Part shown: positions 6,857-15,262 of the stretch, one piece after another | Layout: each line of letters starts with the position of its first letter | How positions within the stretch are numbered: the stretch's first letter is position 1 | Source of the DNA: CAZHLD01 sp964533185 | Lineage (GTDB): Bacteria > Acidobacteriota > Terriglobia > Acidiferrales > UBA7541 | DNA length: 20,800 nt | Direction of reading: 5' to 3' | Assembly (NCBI GenBank): GCA_964533185.1 | Contig: CAZHLD010000061.1 | Span: 1-20,800, forward strand | The notes under the pieces: model-generated | Told to the model about the DNA's origin: nothing | Database searches by the model: none | What the model saw: the letters and a program-made list of their open reading frames with translations, nothing else | Program-made: the position numbers and the translations under genes

Positions 6857-6876
6857 GGGCGCAGCAAGCAGCGCCC
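6857..6876. repeat. GC-rich palindrome, REP-like
   Basis: GGGCGC and GCGCCC flank AGCAAGCA, with further pairing of GC inside. It lies between the peptidase stop and the small membrane gene and has no T tract in either direction. It looks like a dispersed GC palindrome of the kind common in high-GC genomes; only one clear copy is seen here. Confidence 0.4.
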
Positions 6877-6897
6877 CTACAGACCCACCGAGTGGCG

Positions 6898-8271
6898 CTA
6901 TCGGATCAGAAGGTATTTGGTCTGGCGGCGCAGGACCCAGTCGATTTTGTCGCCGGAGAGTGCCGCGTCTTCCTCCTGCCCCACCCATAAATCCTGACCG
7001 CCCCATTCCGGCACGGGCGTTGTGGCGGAAAGCTCAATCGAAAACCACGTGTCGGGCAGGACCAACACGTCCCCGCGGCCCGGAACACCCTGCTGGCGGT
7101 CCCACAGACCGATGATCGGCCCGGCGCCGTGACCCTGATCGCCAATCGGGTGCGTATAGACCGAGCCATTGATGCCAGCGGCTTTCATCGCCGCAAGCGT
7201 ATCGGCAAGGATTTCGTTGCCGCTGCGTCCGGGCCGCAGGCGCTCCATCAGGAGGTCTTGCAGCCTGTTCGCATTCGCCAGCGCCTTCTGGATGCCCGGC
7301 GGCGGCTCCTTCTCTCCTTCGCGCAGGACGTAGCCCATGTGCTGCGTGTCGGTAGCCAGGCCCATGGCCTGAATGCCGAAGTCCACGTGCAGCACGTCGC
7401 CGCGCTGGATCACCACGTCGTCGGTCTGCGCGATGGGTGAATCTGGTTTGATGCCCTGGCGCTGTACGCGCACCGTCGGCTGGAACCACGTGCCCAGTCC
7501 CAGGTTGTTCACCTGCTGGCGCAGCCACCAGACCACGTCGCTGTTGGTGGTCACGCCGGGCTTGATTACTTCGCTCGAAAACGCCCGCTCGATCAGGTTG
7601 TGGACGGTCTCCTGCATCTGCCGATAGGTGGACATCATTTCGGGCACGCGGATGGAGATGTATTCGAGCGGCAGATTCTCCGCGCGCACCATGCGCGAGA
7701 TCCACTTCAGCCCGAGCGCGTCTTCGAGTGCCTCGCGTTCGCCGGCCGAGAGCCCGTCGGAGAAGGCGTGCGTGCGCGAGATGTCCACCGCGACCGTCGC
7801 CGGGTTGCGCTCCTCGATCAGCTTGCGCAACAGCGCCCACTGGCCCTGCCCCCACAGCTCGCGGTTTTCCACTTCCGGGTCGCGATAGACGGTGTAAAGC
7901 CCGCCGTTCGAGCCGCCGCCCAGCACCAGCCGTTCGATGCCTTTTTCCTCGCCGCGATCGAAGAAAACATAGATGGTGCGGCGGCGCGCCGCGAACGTGG
8001 TCGGCGAGACCAGCGACCAAAACGCCGGGTCTTCGTTGTACTCGCGGCAGACCACCAGCCACATGGCCACGCCGTACCGCCGCATCAGCCGAGGCAGCAC
8101 GCGCTCGAGCCGCGCCTTCAGCCACTCCTGCTGGATCTTGGCCTGCTCCCGCAACGGCGGCAAAGGGTTGGGCGCTGCCGGTGGATCGCCACCGACTAGA
8201 CTGACCGGCAAAAGCATCGCCGCCATGAGCAGTGCCGCCAGTACTTTTTTCTCGAAGCAGGTGTCCTTCAT
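6898..8271 (-). CDS. exported M24-family metallopeptidase (Xaa-Pro aminopeptidase-like)
   Basis: A 457-aa protein with a creatinase-like N-terminal region and a pita-bread M24 domain at about residues 205-440. Candidate metal ligands are all present: D297 in HVDFG, D308 in ATDTQH, H381 in GQGHGAG, E413 in SIELSA, and E433 or E434 in VGQEEDA. The start is the ATG at 8271, with GGAGG six bases upstream; the GTG/ATG eight codons earlier has no such signal. Residues 1-28 form a signal peptide (KKVLAALLMAAMLLPVSLVG), so the enzyme probably acts in the periplasm or outside. Family members remove N-terminal residues next to proline; the actual substrate is unproven. It is divergent from mtaB. Confidence 0.88.
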   Translation of the reverse strand: MKDTCFEKKVLAALLMAAMLLPVSLVGGDPPAAPNPLPPLREQAKIQQEWLKARLERVLPRLMRRYGVAMWLVVCREYNEDPAFWSLVSPTTFAARRRTIYVFFDRGEEKGIERLVLGGGSNGGLYTVYRDPEVENRELWGQGQWALLRKLIEERNPATVAVDISRTHAFSDGLSAGEREALEDALGLKWISRMVRAENLPLEYISIRVPEMMSTYRQMQETVHNLIERAFSSEVIKPGVTTNSDVVWWLRQQVNNLGLGTWFQPTVRVQRQGIKPDSPIAQTDDVVIQRGDVLHVDFGIQAMGLATDTQHMGYVLREGEKEPPPGIQKALANANRLQDLLMERLRPGRSGNEILADTLAAMKAAGINGSVYTHPIGDQGHGAGPIIGLWDRQQGVPGRGDVLVLPDTWFSIELSATTPVPEWGGQDLWVGQEEDAALSGDKIDWVLRRQTKYLLIR

Positions 8272-8389
8272 TTCTTTCCTCCGTGGCGCAATCACCGAGC
8301 CGGTATTCTATATAATGGATGGCCTGGTTTCAGCGAATGTATCATCTCTAGCTGATGGCTGAAAGCTGACTGCTGCCTGCTAAAAGCGG

Positions 8390-9769
8390 ATGGCTACTTT
8401 TCACATCGAAAACTTCGGCTGCCGGGCCACGCAGGCCGATGCCGCCGCAATCGAGCGGCAACTGCTTACGCGCGGTTACGCCCCCTCGGGCGCGGCCAAA
8501 GCGGCGGACGTGATTGTGGTGAACACGTGTACGGTCACGGCTTCTGCGGATTCGCAGGCGCGTCAAGCCATCCGCGCATTCCATAGCGCCAATCCGGCGG
8601 CACAAATCGTCGCGACCGGCTGTTACGCGCAGCGCGCGCCGGAAGAATTGGCCGCGCTCGACGGCGTGCGCTGGGTGGTGGGCAACTCCCACCAGACAGA
8701 GATCGCCGGCCTGCTGGGGGCCGCCCCGGACGCGTCGTTCGTGCCGCTGGCGCAGGTGGACACCGACCCGATGTCGCTGGCCCGCGGCCCGGCAAAAATT
8801 CTTACCGGCAACATCTTTGAGCAAACCGAAGTGCTGGTTGCGCCGGTCGAAGGCGGCGAAGCCGGCCACACCCGGCCGATCCTGAAGATCCAGGACGGCT
8901 GCAACAACCGCTGCTCCTACTGCGTGATCCCGTTTGTGCGCGGTCGCAGCCGGAGCCTCGAACCGGCGCGTGTGATCGAGGAAGTCCGCCGGCTGGCGGC
9001 CTCTGGTTATCGCGAGATCGTGCTGAGCGGCATCAACCTGGGCAGCTACGGACGCGACATCGCGCCGCGCGTCGAGCTGGGCGACCTGCTGCTCCGCATC
9101 CTCGACGAAACGCCGCTCGAGCGGCTGCGCCTGAGTTCGATCGAGCCAATGGACGTGACCCAGGACATTGTCGATCTATTCGCATCGCGCCCGCGCCTCG
9201 CGCACCACTTCCACATCCCGCTGCAATCGGGTTCGGACCACATTCTTGCTGCAATGCACCGCTGGTACCGCGCCGAGCATTACGCGCGGCGCGTTGAGCT
9301 GATTCGCGAGCGGCTGCCCGATGCCGGCATCGGCGCGGACGTAATTGCCGGCTTCCCGGGCGAAACCGAGGAAGACCATCGCGCCACACTGGCCCTGGTG
9401 GAGAACCTGCCGCTCACCTACCTGCACGTCTTCTCGTTTTCCGCGCGGCCAGGAACCAAGGCGGCGGGGCTGAGCGGCGAATTGCCTCCGGAAACGATCA
9501 AGCGGCGCAGCCGCGACCTGCGCGCTCTCGCCGCGCAAAAGCAGGCCGCGTTCCTGGCTTCACAGCTGGGGAGTAGGTTGCGTGTGCTGACGCTTCGGCG
9601 TCAGGGAGAAGACCACCGCGGCGAATGGACCGGCGCGCTGTCCAGCAATTACGTGAATGTGCATCTTGCAGACCGCTGGCCGGCGAATCAAATGTTGGAT
9701 GTACAAACAACCGCAACCGAAGGCACCCATCTGCTGGGTCACAACAGCGCTGCTGCGTGCTTCAACTAG
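8390..9769 (+). CDS. mtaB: tRNA t6A37 C2-methylthiotransferase
   Basis: A 459-aa radical SAM enzyme that adds a methylthio group to N6-threonylcarbamoyladenosine at tRNA position 37. The N-terminal UPF0004 domain has three cluster cysteines at C11 (FGCR), C47 (NTCTVT) and C78 (TGCYA). The radical SAM cluster is C171-x3-C175-x2-C178 in DGCNNRCSYC. A PLQSGSDHIL motif follows near residue 280, and a TRAM-like tail ends the protein. FGCR and DGCNNRCSYC point to the MtaB branch over MiaB or RimO, and the length fits. The stop codon overlaps that of convergent acpS in a shared CTAG. Confidence 0.92.
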   Translation: MATFHIENFGCRATQADAAAIERQLLTRGYAPSGAAKAADVIVVNTCTVTASADSQARQAIRAFHSANPAAQIVATGCYAQRAPEELAALDGVRWVVGNSHQTEIAGLLGAAPDASFVPLAQVDTDPMSLARGPAKILTGNIFEQTEVLVAPVEGGEAGHTRPILKIQDGCNNRCSYCVIPFVRGRSRSLEPARVIEEVRRLAASGYREIVLSGINLGSYGRDIAPRVELGDLLLRILDETPLERLRLSSIEPMDVTQDIVDLFASRPRLAHHFHIPLQSGSDHILAAMHRWYRAEHYARRVELIRERLPDAGIGADVIAGFPGETEEDHRATLALVENLPLTYLHVFSFSARPGTKAAGLSGELPPETIKRRSRDLRALAAQKQAAFLASQLGSRLRVLTLRRQGEDHRGEWTGALSSNYVNVHLADRWPANQMLDVQTTATEGTHLLGHNSAAACFN

Positions 9770-10143
9770 CCTTCGAAAATAACCTGGGCCAGCGCCGTAT
9801 TCCCGCCGTGGGTGATGGTCAAGAGGATGCGCTTCACTTCCAGTCGGTCGGCGAACTCGCGGGCTTTGCCGCGCAACTCGAGCGTGGGCTTGCCGCTGGG
9901 GTGGCGCACCACTTCGATATCCACCCAGCGGATGCCGCGCCGCCAGCCGGTGCCGAGCGCCTTCATCGCCGCTTCTTTGGCGGCAAAGCGTCCGGCGAAG
10001 CGCTCATAGCGGTTGCGGTGGCGCTCGCAGTAAGCGATCTCGGCCGGCGTGAAGACACGCTTCAGAAACGCTTGGCCATGCCGCTGGATCGCGGCCTCCA
10101 TGCGGTCGATTTCGGCGATGTCGATTCCCAGTCCGACGATCAC
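9766..10143 (-). CDS. acpS: holo-[acyl-carrier-protein] synthase
   Basis: A 125-aa enzyme that transfers 4'-phosphopantetheine from CoA to the serine of apo-ACP, activating fatty-acid synthesis. The magnesium-binding aspartate lies in GLGIDIAEIDRM at the N-terminus and the catalytic glutamate in RFAAKEAAMKALG. The end ITHGGNTALAQVIFEG corresponds to the family's closing SxSHxxxYAxA region, with T and G variants. The start chosen is the GTG at 10143, preceded by a G-rich GGGGGGAG stretch, because family proteins begin just before GLGID. The longer upstream frame is not family-like. pgeF is divergent. Confidence 0.92.
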   Translation of the reverse strand: MIVGLGIDIAEIDRMEAAIQRHGQAFLKRVFTPAEIAYCERHRNRYERFAGRFAAKEAAMKALGTGWRRGIRWVDIEVVRHPSGKPTLELRGKAREFADRLEVKRILLTITHGGNTALAQVIFEG

Positions 10144-10214
10144 GCTCCCCCCGGCCGCTCCAGCAGCGCCGCGAGTATTTCCTGAACTGCGGTTCGCTAG
10201 GCCGCATACTCGCT

Positions 10215-10243
10215 GTGCCGCAGCGGGATTATACCTGTAAAAT
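10215..10243 (+). promoter_or_regulatory. candidate promoter of pgeF
   Basis: GTGCCG, 17 bases, then TAAAAT (10238-10243). The -10 matches five of six consensus bases; the -35 is weak. It implies transcription from about 10250, which supports the ATG at 10260 over the earlier GTG at 10215. Confidence 0.4.
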
Positions 10244-10259
10244 TGTCGCCCACCGACAA

Positions 10260-11201
10260 ATGACCACCGCCACCCGCATCCGCCCTGCCCGCCGCGCGAC
10301 CCACCCCGCTTCCGCATGGGTAGCTCATCGCAAAGGCGAAATTGAAGTCCTGCAGGCCGCAGTGCTGAAGAGGCTTCCCTGGCTGGTGCATGGGTTCTCG
10401 ACGCGGACCGGTGGCACCAGTATTCTCAACGGTCACTCGGCGCTGAATCTGGGCTTCACCAAGTGGGACACGCGGACGAGAGTTCGGGCTAACCGACAAA
10501 AACTGTTGGTTGCCTTGGACTGGGAAGAAATGTCGCTTGTGACGCTAAAGCAAATTCACTCCGACTTCGTTCATTGTGTCCCTTTTGCGCCGGGGCAGGC
10601 CCTCGCGTTCCCGTCCCCCGTCTTCACTGCCACAGGTGATGCCCTACTGACGCGTAAGAAGGGCTTGCTCCTGGCGGTGCAAACGGCGGACTGCGTGCCG
10701 ATCCTTTTGGTGGACGCCGAGCACCGCACCGTGGCCGCCGTTCACGCGGGCTGGCGCGGCACGCTCAAACGCATTGCTGCGAAAACGCTGGGCCGGATGC
10801 GCATGGCGTTTGGCACGAAGCCCGACCAGGTGACCGCTGTGCTGGGGCCGGCCATCGGCCGCTGCTGCTACGAAGTGGGACCTGAAGTGGCGCGCGCCTT
10901 CGCCAGCCAGTTTGCCCGCGCGACGGATTGGTTTGACCCATTTGAGACCGAAGAAGAGCCCAACCCCCTCCAATGGCTTTCCATGAAGCCTCCCGGCCAT
11001 CCCCCGCCGCAGAAGAAATCGCGGCTGGACCTGATCGCGGCCAACGCGTGGCAATTGACCGACGCCGGCGTTCCGGCATCAAGTGTGATTGCCAGCCCGC
11101 TTTGTACGTCCTGCCGGACGGATATGCTCTTCAGCTACCGGCGCGAAGGCGCTCGCACGGGCCGGCTGATGGCGGTGGTTGGCATCCGCGATTCTCGCTA
11201 G
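10260..11201 (+). CDS. pgeF: peptidoglycan editing factor / YfiH-LACC1 family purine nucleosidase-type enzyme
   Basis: A 313-aa protein of the Cu-oxidase_4 (DUF152) family. Members cleave purine nucleosides by phosphorolysis, and E. coli PgeF limits misincorporation in peptidoglycan. The conserved zinc triad is seen as H in LKQIHSDFVH, C in TADCVPIL and H in VHAGWRGT. The C-terminal CTSCRTDMLFSYRREG-x-TGR segment is also typical. The N-terminal ~40 residues are basic and not family-like, so the true start may be even later. The divergent partner is acpS, and a CDP-alcohol phosphatidyltransferase gene follows after 33 bases in the same direction. Confidence 0.9.
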   Translation: MTTATRIRPARRATHPASAWVAHRKGEIEVLQAAVLKRLPWLVHGFSTRTGGTSILNGHSALNLGFTKWDTRTRVRANRQKLLVALDWEEMSLVTLKQIHSDFVHCVPFAPGQALAFPSPVFTATGDALLTRKKGLLLAVQTADCVPILLVDAEHRTVAAVHAGWRGTLKRIAAKTLGRMRMAFGTKPDQVTAVLGPAIGRCCYEVGPEVARAFASQFARATDWFDPFETEEEPNPLQWLSMKPPGHPPPQKKSRLDLIAANAWQLTDAGVPASSVIASPLCTSCRTDMLFSYRREGARTGRLMAVVGIRDSR

Positions 11202-11234
11202 ATTTCAACCTCTCGGATCAGGTGGAGGTCCACA

Positions 11235-11921
11235 ATGCCGGAAAAGCAATTTCAATCGGCTGAGCGCGCGCAACGCAGCATCCTCGCGCGCGCCGAAAAG
11301 GCCACGCTGTTGTGGCTGGCGGCGCGCATGCCGCGCTGGGTGAGCTCGGACCTGCTCACGCTCATCGGCTCGGTCGCGATGCTTTGTGCGGGACTCAGTT
11401 ACTGGCTTTCACGCTACGATCGTCGTGGCCTGCTGCTGGTGATTGTGTTCCTCGCGATCAACTGGTTTGGCGACAGCCTCGACGGCACCATCGCCCGCGT
11501 CCGCAACCAGCAGCGCCCGCGCTACGGCTTCTACGTGGACCACATCGTGGACACGCTTGGCGCGCTCTTCCTGCTGGGCGGCTTGGCGCTTTCCGGATAC
11601 ATCAGCACGTGGATTGCCGCGGCCCTACTGATCGCCTTCTACCTGATTTCGATCGAGGTTTACCTGGCGGCTTACACGCTGGGGACGTTTCATCTTTCGA
11701 TGGGCGGCTTCGGGCCCACCGAGTTGCGCATCCTGCTTTCGCTCGGCAACCTCTATCTGTTTTTCCACCCCGAGGTGCCGGTTGTGCCGATTATCGGTCG
11801 GGCCTACCGTCTGTTTGACATTGGCGGGGCCATCGGCGCCGCCGGCATGACGCTGCTGATGTGCATCGCCGCCGTCCGACACACTCGTGCGCTCTACCGC
11901 GCCGAGCCACTGCCACGCTGA
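11235..11921 (+). CDS. CDP-alcohol phosphatidyltransferase family membrane enzyme
   Basis: A 228-aa integral membrane protein for phospholipid synthesis, joining a CDP-linked lipid to an alcohol. The signature D-x2-DG-x2-AR...G-x3-D-x3-D is complete: D80, D83-G84, A87-R88, G98, D102 and D106, with nine residues between R and G. About six hydrophobic segments are visible, for example LLLVIVFLAINWF before the motif and WIAAALLIAFYLISIEVYLA after it. GGAGG sits nine bases before the ATG. The acceptor alcohol (glycerol-3-phosphate, inositol phosphate, serine or other) cannot be told from the motif. It is convergent with rlmN, with one base between the stops. Confidence 0.9.
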   Translation: MPEKQFQSAERAQRSILARAEKATLLWLAARMPRWVSSDLLTLIGSVAMLCAGLSYWLSRYDRRGLLLVIVFLAINWFGDSLDGTIARVRNQQRPRYGFYVDHIVDTLGALFLLGGLALSGYISTWIAAALLIAFYLISIEVYLAAYTLGTFHLSMGGFGPTELRILLSLGNLYLFFHPEVPVVPIIGRAYRLFDIGGAIGAAGMTLLMCIAAVRHTRALYRAEPLPR

Positions 11922-11922
11922 T

Positions 11923-12999
11923 TCAGCTCTGTGTTTCGATCAGGGCGAGCTGGCCGCAGGCGGCCATGATGTCCTGTCCGCGTGAGAAGCGCACAAAGGC
12001 GGGCAGGGCCTTCTCGGTGAGAATGCGGCGAAACTCTTCAACGCTTTCCGGCGCGGGCGGTCGGTAGGGTAATTCGCACGGGTTCCACGGGATCAGGTTG
12101 ACCTTGGCGCGCACGTTGGAGAGCAGGCGCACAACGCGGCGGGCGTCGTCGGGCGTATCGTTGAAGCCGCCGAGCAGCACGTACTCAAACGTGAGCTGCT
12201 CCCACGGCCGCAGCGGATAGCGCCGGCAGGCATCGAGCAATGTTCCCAGCGGGTACTTGCGGTTGATGGGCATGATGGCGTCGCGCTGCTCATCGGTTGA
12301 GGCGTTCAGCGACACGGCCAGCTTGGGCCTGACCTTTTCCGTACCCAGGCGCTCGATCCCCGGCACGATCCCGCTAGTGGAAAGCGTGACGTGCTTGGGC
12401 GAAAGCCCCACTGCGTTCGGGTCGAGCAGGATACCGAGCGCCGTCATCACCGGCTCGTAATTCAGCAGCGGCTCTCCCTGCCCCATCAGCACGACGTTGG
12501 TCTGCGGCCGAAGCGCGGCGCGGTTCTCCTCCAGCGCGACAAACACCTGCCCCAGAATTTCCCCCGCTGCGAGGTTGCGGATCAGCCCGAGCTGCGCCGT
12601 CAGACAGAAGTGGCAATCCACCGCGCAGCCCGCCTGCGTTGAGATGCAAATGGTCTGCCGGTTCTCCTCAGGCATAAAGACCGCTTCGACTGACGCCGAC
12701 CGGCCATCCGCGTCGCTTCCAAGCGCGAGCAGGTAGCGGATCGACCCATCGCGCGACTCGAACCGCCTCTGGATTCGAGGCAGTGTCACTCGAGCTTCGG
12801 CAGCCATTCGTGCGCGCAGCGCCGCCGGCAGGTTGGTTATCGCCGCGACGTCAAAGCGCCGTTCGGCGTAAAGCGCGTGGTAGATCTGAGCGCCCCGGTA
12901 GGCCGGCTCGCCCCAGGCAGTCAGCAGAGCGCGCAGTTCGGCAGCGGATTGTCCGAGCAGTTCCGTCGGCATGGTGCATCCCGGAGGAGCTGCTTCCAT
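11923..12999 (-). CDS. rlmN: 23S rRNA A2503 / tRNA A37 C2-methyltransferase
   Basis: A 358-aa radical SAM methyltransferase. The cluster motif C125-x3-C129-x2-C132 is in AGCAVDCHFC. The two mechanism cysteines are present: C118 in TICIS and C348 in MAACGQL. The SAM-binding motif GQGEPLLNY, LSTSGIVPGI and KLAVSLNAS all match the family, as does the length. The enzyme methylates A2503 of 23S rRNA and A37 of some tRNAs, improving decoding fidelity. An ATG nine codons downstream (12972) would begin MPTELLG and is an equally family-like start; neither has a clear Shine-Dalgarno sequence. Confidence 0.95.
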   Translation of the reverse strand: MEAAPPGCTMPTELLGQSAAELRALLTAWGEPAYRGAQIYHALYAERRFDVAAITNLPAALRARMAAEARVTLPRIQRRFESRDGSIRYLLALGSDADGRSASVEAVFMPEENRQTICISTQAGCAVDCHFCLTAQLGLIRNLAAGEILGQVFVALEENRAALRPQTNVVLMGQGEPLLNYEPVMTALGILLDPNAVGLSPKHVTLSTSGIVPGIERLGTEKVRPKLAVSLNASTDEQRDAIMPINRKYPLGTLLDACRRYPLRPWEQLTFEYVLLGGFNDTPDDARRVVRLLSNVRAKVNLIPWNPCELPYRPPAPESVEEFRRILTEKALPAFVRFSRGQDIMAACGQLALIETQS

Positions 13000-13029
13000 C
13001 TTAGCACGTGCCCTTCAGAGCACTTCGCG

Positions 13030-13058
13030 CTGGCACCGGGCAGCGATGGCCTTATAAT
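13030..13058 (+). promoter_or_regulatory. promoter of the cysteine-dioxygenase-like gene
   Basis: CTGGCA (four of six consensus bases), a 17-base spacer, and a perfect TATAAT at 13053-13058. It lies between the divergent rlmN and this gene, and predicts a ~25-base leader ending in GGAGG. Confidence 0.65.
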
Positions 13059-13089
13059 TCCGCCTCAAGAACCGCTCTCGGAGGTGCTG

Positions 13090-13826
13090 GTGGCTCAGGG
13101 GCTTGAGATTGTCGAATGGGTGGAGCGACTGGCGGCCATTCCAGCAAAGGAGTTTACTCTCGCCAACGTCGAGCGCTTCCTGCGCGAGCACTTGATCCTG
13201 CCCGATTCGCTCGCTTCATACCTCTTCTTCTCCAAGGCCAACTACACGCGCAACCTCATCTTCAAGAATGAGCTCTTCGAGTGCCTGACCATCTGCTGGG
13301 ATATCGGCCAGGTGAGCCGCATCCACAACCCCCGCGGCCAGAAATGCTGGATGGCCACGCCCATCGGCCGCCTGCGCGTGCAGAATTTCCGCGTTGAGGA
13401 CCGCGACCCTGCGTCCGGCACCTGCCGGCTGCTGGCCACCGACACCTTCGACATGGACCCCGCGCACCCCGCCATGGTCGATCCCCGCGCGCCGGTGCAT
13501 CAGGTGCTCAACCTGCGCGAGTTCGGCCAGCGCGCCGTCAGCCTGCACCTTTACTCGCACCCCTTCGATAGCTGCGAGGTCTNNNNNNNNNNNNNNNNNN
13601 NNNNNNNNNNNNNNNNNNNNNNNNNNNNNNNNNNNNNNNNNNNNNNNNNNNNNNNNNNNNNNNNNNNNNNNNNNNNNNNNNNCAGCGCGCCGTCAGCCTG
13701 CACCTTTACTCGCACCCCTTCGATAGCTGCGAGGTCTATTCGCTTGACAAGGGCACCTACTTCGACGCCCCTCTCTACTACACCAGCGAATACGGCCAGC
13801 TCAGCCCGGAAGAACAACTCCTCTAG
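13090..13826 (+). CDS. cysteine dioxygenase-like cupin protein with an altered iron site
   Basis: After removing gap 2 and the duplicated 55 bases the gene is continuous, 193 aa, starting at GTG 13090 with GGAGG five bases upstream. Type I cysteine dioxygenases oxidise cysteine to cysteine sulfinate with a three-histidine iron centre. Recognisable parts are R54 in YTRNL (substrate carboxylate), H79 in SRIHNP, C86, H137 in VHQVLNL, then H153 and Y155 in SLHLYSHPFDSC. C86 and Y155 match the Cys-Tyr cofactor pair of mammalian enzymes. The second iron ligand of the H-x-H motif is proline here (P81, codon CCC at 13330-13332). The protein may therefore be inactive, use another site or reflect a sequence error. 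Confidence 0.8.
13583..13682. other. assembly gap 2 (100 N), probably false
   Basis: The 55 bases 13528-13582 recur exactly as 13683-13737. Deleting 100 N plus one copy joins the two halves of the dioxygenase gene in frame, with the coding sequence continuing CEV-YSLDKG. This confirms an unmerged contig overlap. Confidence 0.93.
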
Positions 13827-13882
13827 AAACGCGCACCGCCCACGCATGGCCTTTGCCGTGCGCGTGTGTCAGAATACTTCTG

Positions 13883-15160
13883 ATGCCCGAACCGCCGCGC
13901 GACATCCAGCGCCACCTCCTGCCGAACGGCTTGGTGGTAATCACCGAGCCGATGCCGCACGTCCGCTCGGTGTCGGTGGGCGTCTGGGTGCGCAGCGGCT
14001 CGCGCCGCGAGCCGAGCGAGCGCAACGGCATCGCTCACTTCATCGAGCACATGCTTTTCAAGGGCACCGAGCGGCGCACGGCCGAGGAGATTGCGCGGTC
14101 GGTGGACTCCATCGGCGGGATGCTCGACGCCTTCACCAGCAAGGAGATGATCTGCTTCAACGCCAAGGTGCTCGATGAGCACCTGCCGCTGGCGTTTGAC
14201 GTGCTTGCCGACCTGGTCCTCCGCCCGCGCTTTGCCGAAGACGACATCGCCAAGGAAAAGCAGGTGGTCCTCGAAGAAATCAAAATGGACGAGGACAACC
14301 CTGACTACCTCGTCCACGAGATTTTCACGCAGAGCTTCTGGCAGAACCACGCGCTCGGCAAACCCATCCTGGGCACGCCGGAGACGGTGCGCGCGTTCAC
14401 GCAGCAGGCCGTTTTCGGCAGCTACCGCCCCTGGTTTGCGCCGGGAAACCTGGTGATCACCGCCGCGGGCCACCTCGAGCACGCCCGTCTGGTCGAACTG
14501 GTCGCGTGCGAGTTCAGCGCCCTCAAGCCCTCCGACGAGGCCTCACACGACGCCGCTCCCGCAGCGCAGGCGCAGATCACGCTGCGCTCCAAGCGCGAGC
14601 TCGAACAGGTGCACCTGTGCCTGGGCGTGCCGTCGTGCCCGATGGCCGACGAGCGTCGCTTCGCCGCCGCCGTGCTGAACACCCTGCTGGGCGGCGGCAT
14701 GTCGTCGCGCCTCTTCCAGAACATCCGCGAGCGGCAGGGGCTGGCCTACGCCGTCTTCAGCGAACAGAGCCCCTATCGCGATACCGGCGTGCTCTCGGTG
14801 TACGCGGGCACCTCGCTCGAAAACGCCGGGCGCGTGGTGCAACTGGTGGTCGAAGAATTTCGCAGCCTCAAAGAACGGCCGGTCAGTGAAGAGGAGCTGC
14901 GCCGCGCGAAAGATTATCTGAAGGGCTCGCTGATGCTTTCGCTCGAGTCCACCAGCTCGCGCATCTCCAATCTCGCCCGGCAGGAGATGTACTTCGGCCG
15001 ATTCTTCAGCCTGGATGAAGTGCTCAGCTCGATCGAAGCCGTCACCCGCGACGCCGTGCAGCAGCTCGCCCGGGAGTTCTTCCGCCCCGAACAGATCGCT
15101 GCCACCGTTCTCGGCCCCCTCAACGGCTTCACCCTCTCCCGCGAGCAGCTTGCCTGCTAG
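13883..15160 (+). CDS. M16-family zinc peptidase (insulinase/processing-peptidase type)
   Basis: A 425-aa protein with two M16 half-domains. The inverted zinc motif H-x2-EH is in IAHFIEHMLFKGT near residue 50, and the distal glutamate ligand in VVLEEIKMDED about 75 residues later. The R-Y pair of the second half is seen near RERQGLAYAVFS. This layout matches the bacterial YmxG/PepR-like single-chain M16B peptidases, which are cytosolic or membrane-associated and of about this length. The ATG at 13883 was chosen; an in-frame TTG at 13853 adds ten non-family residues. No strong Shine-Dalgarno precedes it, and it lies 57 bases after the dioxygenase-like stop, so the two may be co-transcribed. 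Confidence 0.92.
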   Translation: MPEPPRDIQRHLLPNGLVVITEPMPHVRSVSVGVWVRSGSRREPSERNGIAHFIEHMLFKGTERRTAEEIARSVDSIGGMLDAFTSKEMICFNAKVLDEHLPLAFDVLADLVLRPRFAEDDIAKEKQVVLEEIKMDEDNPDYLVHEIFTQSFWQNHALGKPILGTPETVRAFTQQAVFGSYRPWFAPGNLVITAAGHLEHARLVELVACEFSALKPSDEASHDAAPAAQAQITLRSKRELEQVHLCLGVPSCPMADERRFAAAVLNTLLGGGMSSRLFQNIRERQGLAYAVFSEQSPYRDTGVLSVYAGTSLENAGRVVQLVVEEFRSLKERPVSEEELRRAKDYLKGSLMLSLESTSSRISNLARQEMYFGRFFSLDEVLSSIEAVTRDAVQQLAREFFRPEQIAATVLGPLNGFTLSREQLAC

Positions 15161-15262
15161 GGGTGGCGCGGGCACACTCTCTACCGCGTGCGCAGTCCCT
15201 GCGCGACCGGATTGACCGCTGCGTATGCTGGACGCCTAGGTAGTGGGCTATTTCCGTGTTGC
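15161..15262. other. short intergenic gap, nothing recognised
   Basis: About 100 bases between the convergent M16 peptidase and retropepsin-like genes. No terminator with a T tract, RNA gene or coding frame was found. Base composition shifts here from GC-rich to more A+T-rich, marking the left edge of the islet. Confidence 0.4.

Noticed and set aside
8305..8320. Divergent promoter at TATATAAT between the M24 peptidase and mtaB
   Set aside because: A -10-like sequence is readable in both directions, but no convincing -35 box lies at proper spacing on either strand.
8348..8385. Short AGCTGA/GGCTGA direct repeats before mtaB
   Set aside because: Only three imperfect 5-6 base copies; too short to support a functional repeat.
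12877..14178. Single open frame joining the dioxygenase-like gene to the M16 peptidase
   Set aside because: It exists only because the false gap and duplicated 55 bases shift the frame. Corrected, the two genes are separate.
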